Assembly: GCF_036373705.1 (NCBI RefSeq)
Contig: NC_089854.1
Location: 22,608,339 to 22,672,338 of the forward strand
Origin: Amia ocellicauda
Lineage: Eukaryota; Chordata; Actinopteri; Amiiformes; Amiidae
DNA: 64,000 nt
Direction of reading: 5' to 3'
Shown: one piece after another, positions 57,014 to 64,000 of the stretch
Layout of the letters: the number at the start of each line of letters is the position of its first letter
How positions within the stretch are numbered: position 1 is the stretch's first letter
Notes under the pieces: generated by a model
What the model was told of the DNA's origin: nothing
Database searches by the model: none
What the model saw: the letters and a program-made list of their open reading frames with translations, nothing else
Position numbers and translations under genes: made by a program

Positions 57014-58093
57014 TCTGAAGCCCTTCAGCAATTAGTTGCAGCTGTCAGTGGGGACAGTCCGGAGCAGGAGGACGCTGCGGACCCTCAGGCTGATGGGACA
57101 CAGCCGCCTCTCTCTAGCCCTGAAGCGGAGCGGCCTCCCTCCTGCACGGCCCCGGATCCCAATACAAAGGGCGATGAGGTGACCCAGGAGGACCCGAGCG
57201 ACGGTGATTTGACCAGGCACAGCTTTGAACTTCACAAGGTCGTTGTGGACGTCACGAGCTGCGTCCTGTGGCACCTGTGCCCCCAGAGGGGTCTGCCTGT
57301 GAAGCTGATGAACCGTCTTCTGAGTGAAGTCCTGGAACTCCTCCACAGCTCACCAGACTGTACAGATCTCTTAGGGTTTCTGAGAGACAGCCAAAACATC
57401 TGCTCTCTCAGCGACCCAGTGTACGACTGTGTGTCCCCCGTGCTACGGGAGCTGCAGGAGCCTCCGCCTCTGAACAACTTGAACGCCCTGGTCCAGAGCC
57501 CGGAACTGCAGCGGAGAGTGGTCAGTGTGGTGGCAAAGAACCTGCTGGGCTTGACCCCTAGCAAGGCGGAGCCTGTGTGTGCTGATGACAGCTGCACTGA
57601 CGAACAGAGAGGGGCCTGTCTGGGGGCCAGGGAACGTCAGTCCAGCACCAGGACGACACCCATCATCGTCAGGGAGGCACAGCCGGACAGGAGGGTGTCT
57701 CTGCCCATGGCGCCAGAGGCACTGAGTGCCAGCCTGCCACCTCACTGCCCCTCCGTCACACCTGAACGGTTGGCCAGCGCCAAGATGTCACCCATGTCAC
57801 CCACCGTTGTCAGGGAGGCTCAGCTGGAAAGGAGGGCATCTCTACCTGAGGCACTGGAGATGCTGAGCACCAGCCTGCCACCGCACAGCCCCTCCGTCAC
57901 ACCTGAGCGGCCTGCCAGCGCCAGGACTACACCCACCATCGTGAGGGAGGCAGAGCCGGACAGGAGGGTGTCTCTGCCCATAGTGCCAGAGGCACTGAGT
58001 GCCAGGCTGCCACTGAAGCCCCACTCGGTCATGCCTGCCGAGCCCCAGGAGCCGAGCGTCACGGAGGAGGGCGAGGAGGAGCCGCCCACCGCA
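57014..58093 (+). CDS. Unrecognised gene, large exon A (first copy of tandem-duplicated exon)
   Basis: I do not recognise this protein family. The exon is 1080 bp, exactly 360 codons, phase 0 at both ends. It has acceptor TTGCCTTTCCAG and donor ACCGCA/GTGAGT. The N-terminal part (about residues 1-185) has SEALQQLVAAVS, VVVDVTSCVLWHLCP, SLSDPVYDCVSPVLRELQE and SPELQRRVVSVVAKNLL, an apparently helical domain that recurs in exon B. The C-terminal half is proline- and serine-rich with about 2.7 copies of a repeat of about 45 residues carrying IVREAQPDRRVSLP. No signal peptide or membrane segment is visible. There is no ATG in the first 100 codons, so an upstream coding exon, not found here, is needed. 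The donor lacks the usual AG before GT (GCA/GT), and so does exon B, a shared oddity. Confidence 0.7.
57650..58015 (+). repeat. In-frame coding tandem repeat (units of about 44-47 codons) with RRxSLP
   Basis: Units start at about 57650 (132 bp), 57782 (141 bp) and 57923 (partial). Each has the order T/SPxxVREAxxxRR[VA]SLP, a PEAL block, SLPPHxPSVTPER and A-S-A. The Ser codons of the RRxS motifs are at about 57698, 57839 and 57971. All units keep the reading frame. Confidence 0.9.
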
Positions 58094-58277
58094 GTGAGTA
58101 GACTGTGAATCGCCGGCCCTGAATCTGCATGAATGAGCTGCCCCACCCACGACACACAGACAAACACAACACACTGCAGTCCCTCCACAGAACAGTCCAG
58201 ATCGCTACAGGACCAATTGTATTAATTTGTTACCAAGTGTGTTAATGATACTGGGCTGTTGTATTGAGTGTGCTACT

Positions 58278-58289
58278 GCCCTCTGCTAG
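58278..58289 (-). promoter_or_regulatory. Possible CTCF-type site in the intron between duplicated exons
   Basis: GCCCTCTGCTAG is, on the minus strand, CTAGCAGAGGGC, which has one mismatch to CCASYAGRKGGC. The corresponding part of the first unit (about 56885-56930) lacks the full motif. Confidence 0.3.
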
Positions 58290-58292
58290 TGA

Positions 58293-58293
<1 letters not shown>

Positions 58294-58330
<37 letters not shown>
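58294..58330. repeat. (GT)n microsatellite
   Basis: Uninterrupted GT run in the intron before exon B. The matching intron position before exon A has only short TGTG stretches. Confidence 0.95.
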
Positions 58331-58335
<5 letters not shown>

Positions 58336-58401
58336 ATATTGAGTGTTAATTTGCTATGTGTGTGTATTGATATGTTATATGTGTGTTAATTGCCTTTCCA
58401 G

Positions 58402-59010
58402 GCTGAAGCCCTGCAGCATTTCATTGCAACTGTCAGAGAGGACAATCTGGGGCAGGAGGACACTGCGGCCCCCCAGGCTGACGGGACACAGATGCCTCTC
58501 TCCTCCTCTACGGACCCGGCTTTGCCCAGATACCTGTCGTACCTGCGGTACCTGGAAGCCCTGCTCAATGGTGAAGAGGACAGGCGCAGCTCTGATCCTC
58601 GTGACGTAATCTTGGATGTCCTGAGCTGCCTGCTGTGGCATCTTTGTCCCTTGCAGTGTGTGCGAGACAAAGAGGAGCTCCGCAAGCGGGCAGAGCTGGA
58701 GAACCAGCTCCTGGAACGGGTGCTGAAGTTCGTCAGCCTGCCGGACAGGACAACGACCGACCTGTTGAGGGAGGAGCCGGAGTCACGCTCTCTCACTGAC
58801 CCCGTGAACGACATCTTGTCCTCTGTGCTCCTGGAGCTGCAGGAGACTCCGCCCGTGGACAACTACATGGGTACCCTGGACCAGAGCCCCGAACTGCAGC
58901 GGATGGTGGTCAGTGTGGTGGCCAGGAACCTGCCATGGGGGGGCCCTGTAGCCAGGGAGTGCGTCTCTGCCTGGGGACCGGGAGAAGCTGAGCGGCAGCC
59001 ACCCACTGCG
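58402..59010 (+). CDS. Unrecognised gene, large exon B (second copy of duplicated exon)
   Basis: The exon is 609 bp, exactly 203 codons, phase 0 at both ends, with the same acceptor TTGCCTTTCCAG as exon A and donor ACTGCG/GTGAGT. It aligns with the N-terminal domain of exon A: AEALQHFIATV, PQADGTQMPLSS, VLSCLLWHLCP, SLTDPVNDILSSVLLELQE and DQSPELQRMVVSVVARNL. It lacks the proline-rich RRxSLP repeat, though both exons end in EPPTA/RQPPTA-like sequence. It has an extra charged helix (about residues 85-110, RDKEELRKRAELENQLLERV). The paralogous protein segments have diverged strongly while the intron ahead stays similar. Confidence 0.7.
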
Positions 59011-59239
59011 GTGAGTCGACCATCACTGAGCTTCAGGATGGTTTGTTATCCTTTCACTCGGAAATACTTCACTAATTTCACTGTGTTGTTGTGACCTCTG
59101 TGTATTACTTTGTGCTTTAGCCCCCCCCACGTGTCACAAAGCCACACATGGCGCACAGTGACCTCATCAGTGGAGCTCGGTCTGTGTGTGGCATCTGTAC
59201 TGAGAGATGGTTTGCTCTGTCTGTTTTCCCTGTACACAG

Positions 59240-59359
59240 GACCTCCCACCACAGCCCGGAGACGCAGGCCAGGCCAGGGGGGAGGTCAAACTGTCCTTGT
59301 GGAAGAGATTCCGCAGGTTCTGCTCGCAGTTTTCACCACGTCTCTCCCAGCTGTGCGTG
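59240..59359 (+). CDS. Unrecognised gene, exon C (40 codons)
   Basis: An exon of 120 bp, phase 0 at both ends, between acceptor TCCCTGTACACAG and donor GTG/GTGAGG. It encodes DLPPQPGDAGQARG followed by a basic-aromatic stretch, KLSLWKRFRRFCSQF. It follows exon B by 229 bp. The phase agreement with A and B and the lack of stops support it. Function unknown. Confidence 0.5.
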
Positions 59360-59709
59360 GTGAGGGTGACGCCCATGTGAACCCCCAGCCACCGACTGTG
59401 CTCCCGTCCAGAAACTAGAAATGACATTCACACGAGGTAAAGAGCAGCTTAGAACAGGGCGACTCATAATGACATAAATACTACACTGACCTGCAGCTCC
59501 TGATGCCCTTGTGAAGCGCTGTCAGTGTGTCAGTGAATGTGTGTTTCTGTGAAGCTGCTTTAAAGCTACAACTTCTTAAAAGGTACATAACACAATTAAC
59601 TGCTTGTATTCATCAGATACTAATTTAAAGGGTCTTATAACATTTGATTTACAACACAGATGAAGTTTCTAGAGTCTTCTAAATCTTGTGTTTGTTTTTG
59701 TTCCTATAG

Positions 59710-59802
59710 AGGCAGTGTGGAGGCGCTGCCGATCCAGCTTGTGAGGATCCATCGGAGGGGAGCAGCCAAGGACGGATAGCCTGCCTGGGTCAGTGGGATT
59801 GA
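59710..59802 (+). CDS. Unrecognised gene, candidate terminal exon D
   Basis: After TTCCTATAG the phase-0 frame reads RQCGGAADPACEDPSEGSS, continues for 30 codons and stops at TGA (59800-59802). There is no clear AATAAA close downstream, and the palindrome starts 69 bp later. It is an alternative to the exon at 62827. Confidence 0.35.
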   Translation, partial: RQCGGAADPACEDPSEGSSQGRIACLGQWD

Positions 59803-59870
59803 AAGTGGGCCTCCTTCAGCCTGGGACTCGGAGGACACTGGCCTTCCATCGACCGGATCAGGCTAAGAGA

Positions 59871-60483
59871 TATGGGGCACCGTTTATGTCATGCATAATA
59901 TCGTGCACGAAAGCATTGTTATCTGTATTATCTGTGATTAATTTTGTGTACAAACTGATGAAAGAGTGTTTTCATTTTGTCCACTAAAAGAGATGCAACT
60001 TTTATAGTTTGTGCACAAAATGTATGTCTCCTCACGTCACAACATTTTACTTTTAGTCCATAAAATTGCTAAAGTTGCAACTTTATAAAATACACATTAT
60101 GTGTACAAAATGTAATTTCGTGAGTCACATGACTCGATTGGTGACATCAAATCAGGGGAGAGTGATGGCACAAACGAGTTGAAATTGTCATTTCAGATAC
60201 CGTCAACAACTCCCAATGCAGCAGATGGGCCACGTTTGAAACCAGCCAATATTAAATATAATACATGAGATTAAAATATCTGGAGCTGATAATCAGTCAG
60301 GGGGTCGTGATTCTCTTTGGATAGAGTAGAGTAAATCCACTACAGGCTAGATAACACAGTTGCATGAAGGGATAGGCGTCAGTTAAGGGGGCATGAGGTG
60401 GGCTTGTCCTCCCCACTTCTTGAAATCAGTCCAGTCATCCCTCCTTGTCTTCTTTATAGACACGATCATTCACAATGACCCCC

Positions 60484-60528
<45 letters not shown>

Positions 60529-61582
60529 TCTGCTGAAACAAATCCATGACACTCGAGTGAGGAGCAGCCCTGCCGAGAGCTCTGTCCCCATAATGCGCCG
60601 TCTTGTCCTTGGACGAAGATTAAATGAACAATTACAAATTGTGCGACTGTTTTTAAAAACACATTCTGAGATACAAACTACAGCAAGTAACTCAATGTTC
60701 CCTCAAATGAACACACATTACACATTGTGGGACTGAAAATTAAAATAAAAATATATTTAAAATCAGGAAGAAAACCATGCAAATCACAGCCAGTAACCGT
60801 CTGGTCTCCTAAGTGGAGCACTCGATGGGCATCACAGTAGTTCTTGCCCAGAGTCATAGAGTGCCACCTGATACAACTCGTACATTTTAATTTATTTGAT
60901 GCAAGGGTTTTTATTATTCTACCGTAGTACGAGACTCAGTTTGTGGATTATATTATGAAACCAATTGTGGCCTTGTAAGCAAATTGTATGTTTCCACACC
61001 ATTTGAGCTGTGTGACCTAGAGGTTCAGAGTGGATGCCCTAAACTGAGACATCACTAAACCTGGCCACTACACACCTGCCCTGTGGAGCTGAGATTGAGT
61101 ACAGCCATACTCCAGGTTTAGTGGTGTCGCATTTTCGGACTTCCACTCTGCACCTCTAGCATCACATACGATTTGCTTACAAGGCCACAATTGGTTTGAT
61201 AATGTAATTCACAAATCGAGTTTCATACTTCGGTAGAATAAATAAAATAACAAATGAGTTAATTATCTTGTCTATTATCCGATTGATGCCCATCTAAAGT
61301 GCTTTACTTAGGAGACTGGAAGATTACTGGCTTTACTTGTTGTTTTCTTCCTGATTTATTTATCTTTTTAATTTTCAGTCCCACAATGTGTAATGTGTGT
61401 TCATTTGAGGGAACATTGAGTTACTTGCTGTAGTTTGTATCTCAGAATGTGTTTTTAAAAACAGTCGCACAATTTGTAATTGTTCATTTAATCTTCGTCC
61501 AAGGACAAGACGGCGCATTATGGGGACAGAGCTCTCGGCAGGGCTGCTCCTCACTCGAGTGTCATGGATTTGTTTCAGCAGA

Positions 61583-61627
<45 letters not shown>

Positions 61628-62290
61628 GGGGGGGGGGGGTCATTGTGAATGATCGTGTCTATAAAGAAGACAAGGAGGGATGACTGGACTGATTTCAAGA
61701 AGTGGGGAGGACAAGCCCACCTCATGCCCCCTTAACTGACGCCTATCCCTTCATGCAACTGTGTTATCTAGCCTGTAGTGGATTTACTCTACTCTATCCA
61801 AAGAGAATCACGACCCCCTGACTGATTATCAGCTCCAGATATTTTAATCTCATGTATTATATTTAATATTGGCTGGTTTTAAACGTGGCCCGTCCGCTGC
61901 ATTGGAAGTTACTGATGGTGTTTGAAATGACAATTTAAATGTTTACAGTTTCAACTCGTTTGTGCCATCACTCTCCTCAGATTTGCCAATATGTCTCACG
62001 TGTCATGATGATGTCAATCAATCGAGTTATGTGACTCATGAAACGACATTTTGTACACATAATGTGTATTTTGTCCAACAACATACTTATTTAGTGTTTA
62101 GTAATTTTGTGGACGAAAAGTAAAATGTACTTTGCCTTATAAAAGTTGCATCTCCCTTTGTGGACATGATGAAAACCTTCTTTCATCATTTTGTCCACGA
62201 AATTAATTTCAGATATTGGCACAAATGTGTATTGCTGCACAACATCGCTTTCATGCACAAAGTTACGTCTGACATGAGCGGCACCCCATA
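59871..62290. repeat. 2.4-kb near-palindrome (inverted repeat, arms of about 1.2 kb, 47-bp spacer)
   Basis: Left arm 59871-61064, spacer 61065-61111, right arm 61112-62290. The arms start TATGGGGCACC and end GGCACCCCATA. Segments 60239-60745 and 61366-61879 look identical as reverse complements, including a (CA)19 / (GT)19 microsatellite. They differ only in an adjoining run of 8 C versus 15 G. Outer and inner parts of the arms are clearly diverged but alignable, for example ACCAATTGTGGCCTTGTAAG near 60960 against its complement near 61180. No transposase frame is present. It could be a foldback-type transposon or an inverted duplication. Confidence 0.93.
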
Positions 62291-62387
62291 AGGAGTGTCC
62301 CCACTGGCCTGCGGGGCAGGATAGGTGACCCGGGGAGGTGCTCCTTCAGAGTAAAGAAAATATATATTTGAGGTTAGTTTTGCAACA

Positions 62388-62445
62388 AATGATACAATTA
62401 AGTGTCTTGCTCAAGAGCACAATACCAGCCCCCCCACCTGGGAAA
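62388..62445. repeat. Fragment of the dispersed repeat family (downstream part)
   Basis: AAGTGTCTTGCTCAAGAGCA and CCCCCCCACCTGGGAA resemble the distal part of the repeat whose head is at 25316. Confidence 0.4.
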
Positions 62446-62826
62446 TATTTAAGCTATTACACTAGATGCAGAAACAATACACTGCTGCTACCAAATGTAC
62501 TCTTTTGATCGCCAATTGATCAAGTGCATTTAATAACGTGAAATAAAATATTTGCAGTTATGACTGAACTGTCACTAGAACATATGGTCATTTTCTCAAA
62601 TAAATGTGATTTTAGTCAGTTTTGTTTTGACTAAAATGTGACAAAATCATCCATGTATTTTAGTGTAAAGACTAAATCAAAAACAGGTGGCAAAACAACA
62701 GTGCAGGGCTGGATTGCCGTGTGTCTAGTGTGTCAGTGCTGGGCTGCAGAGTGGGAGGCAGAGGTGTTTTTCTATTGGCTGTCTACAGTGACCTGTGACC
62801 TCACCTGTGTGTCTCTGCTGTTCCAG

Positions 62827-62946
62827 CTGGCAGGAACACAACCAGTGAGGAGCTGGCGAGCGAGAACCCAGCCATCATTACTCGGGGAGGTATTGCCGGA
62901 TGAGAGGAGAGGGAGAAGACAACAGTTTTGGGGAATCTTTCAATGA
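62827..62946 (+). CDS. Unrecognised gene, alternative terminal exon E beyond the palindrome
   Basis: The acceptor CTCTGCTGTTCCAG is strong. In phase 0 the frame reads LAGTQPVRSWRARTQPSLLG and on to GRRQQFWGIFQ, stopping at TGA (62944-62946). Another frame reads GRNTTSEELASENPAIITRG and would need a phase-1 upstream exon. AATAAA at 63265-63270 gives a plausible transcript end. If real, the palindrome lies in an intron. Confidence 0.3.
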   Translation: MAGTQPVRSWRARTQPSLLGEVLPDERRGRRQQFWGIFQ

Positions 62947-63597
62947 AGAACCGTTTCAAACAATGAACAATGTCTGTAGTCTGATTTCTTTTCCATTCGT
63001 TAAAAATGCAAGTCTCCTGTATCCCTTGTTCCTCTCTCTGCATTCCCTTCTTCCAAACCTGATGCAACCAGCTTGGATCGTGGCCGTGGGTTGGGGATTG
63101 GCCATGGGGAACGTGGGGATTGGCTCAGAGTCCAGCGAAATCAAGCACACATGCAAGCAATAATACAATAATTGATCAGTCAAGTGAAACCCAACCTGTA
63201 CAGTGCAAAGCAAGACCGGATGTGAAAGGTAATGCATAGATTACCAACACGAATAATGAATTAAAATAAACCAATGAACAAATTGGAAAAAATCAAGAAG
63301 AACACAATTGTGATCATTGAGCTTGTCACACCGTCTGACACAAACAAACGGTCATTACTGCAGCTCCATGGGCCTTCACACCCAGACCAGACCCGGCCTG
63401 CCACACGGACCGTCTGGCTTCACTGGCAGCTCGGGCGCACTCTGCACTGTGACACCCACACGAGTCCTCAAGTCCCGGCTGCCTGTGGTCGGCAGTAGAA
63501 TCTGTGTCGGAGTTGCCACGGGTGGCAAGTGCGTCGGGGAACGTGTGACTGCTGTGGATCATCAATCCCAGTGCTAATCCAACAGAAAACATCAAGG
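62947..63597 (+). other. Possible 3' UTR or intergenic DNA
   Basis: AATAAA lies at 63265-63270. No other feature is recognised. Confidence 0.35.
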
Positions 63598-63932
63598 TGT
63601 CAGTGAGTCTGTGTTCGTGTACATGTGTGTGTAAGTTGTGTTTGTACATATGTGTGCATGCTTGTACATGTGTGTTTATATGTGTGTGTGAGTATGTGCG
63701 TGTGTGTACATGTATTCGTACATTTTTGTGTGTGCGGACTTGTGTGTGTTCGTGCTTGCTTGTAAGTGTGTGTGTGTCAGTGTGTATTTGTACGTGTGCA
63801 TGCTTGTACACTGTGTACGTGTGTGTATGTGTTTGTATGCGCAGACTTGTGTGTGCGTACGTGCTTGCTTGTAAATGTGTGTGTGTGTGTACATGTGTGT
63901 GTGCTTGTACACCTGTTTGTGTGTGCCTAAAT
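63598..63932. repeat. TG-rich degenerate minisatellite/microsatellite
   Basis: Long TGTG-rich stretch with interspersed GTAC, GCATGCTTGTAC and GTGCTTGCTTGTAA motifs, partly periodic. Cysteine- and histidine-rich frames across it are artefacts. Confidence 0.9.
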
Positions 63933-64000
63933 GTCTTACCGTGGAGAACTGCAATAAGAAGCCTTGCAGGGCTGCACAGTGATGATTGATGCCCAAGTAA

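Noticed and set aside
57820-58188. 122-codon minus-strand frame over the repeat part of exon A
   Set aside because: Shadow of the tandem coding repeat; its own repetitiveness follows from the sense strand.
59871-62290. Palindrome as a simple hairpin sequencing artefact
   Set aside because: The outer and inner parts of the arms are diverged and the spacer is non-palindromic, so one strand was not merely read twice. Local misassembly or over-polishing of the identical core remains possible and is stated as such.
63598-63932. CRISPR-like or structured repeat array
   Set aside because: TG-rich simple sequence without constant repeat and unique spacer pattern, in vertebrate DNA.

Overview
The window is vertebrate nuclear DNA, most likely from a ray-finned fish. 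Its genes are split into short exons with GT/AG borders, and one gene is a single exon. The intergenic DNA carries fish-type Tc1/mariner elements, a CR1/L2-like LINE, a tRNA-derived SINE with a GGATGGATGGA tail, and many (CA)n tracts. Some dispersed repeats (the AGCAGATGCCC...GTGACTTAC motif and the LINE tail) remind me of non-teleost ray-finned fish such as gar, bowfin or sturgeon, but I cannot settle the lineage.

Layout, with all protein genes on the + strand. (1) 79-4487: the last ten coding exons of PIK3R6, the p84/p87 regulatory subunit of PI3K-gamma. Its 3' UTR and intergenic DNA follow, with a decayed LINE at about 6480-8055. (2) 10082-11971: an intact single-exon MFSD6L, a 629-residue MFS transporter-family protein. 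(3) 16192-35335: BMERB1 (C16orf45-like) in six coding exons over 19 kb. Its introns hold a DNA-transposon relic, a second LINE fragment and a SINE with a perfect 12-bp target-site duplication. A Tc1-like relic lies just upstream, and an inverted-repeat Tc1-like element lies in the first intron. (4) 35336-57013: about 21 kb without a recognisable host gene. It contains an apparently intact Tc1/mariner element (40126-41346) with perfect 29-bp inverted repeats and a 346-aa transposase whose catalytic spacing is DD36E. (5) 57014-59802, possibly to 62946: a gene I do not recognise. Two large consecutive exons are tandem duplicates, and a smaller exon and one or two candidate terminal exons follow. 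(6) 59871-62290: a 2.4-kb near-palindrome. Within each arm, a block of about 510 bp looks identical to its partner apart from a homopolymer length difference, while the rest of the arms has diverged.

The genes do not form a pathway. PIK3R6 acts in GPCR/Ras-driven PIP3 signalling, MFSD6L is a membrane protein of unknown substrate, and BMERB1 is a small Rab-binding or cytoskeletal-type coiled-coil protein. PIK3R6 and MFSD6L are neighbours in human 17p13.1, while BMERB1 sits in 16p13.11. Those two human regions are paralogous (MYH10/NDEL1 versus MYH11/NDE1), so finding the three genes together is informative about ancestral linkage.

The candidates for something undescribed are the duplicated-exon gene with its triple RRxSLP repeat, the adjacent palindrome with a homogenised core, and the intact DD36E transposon.
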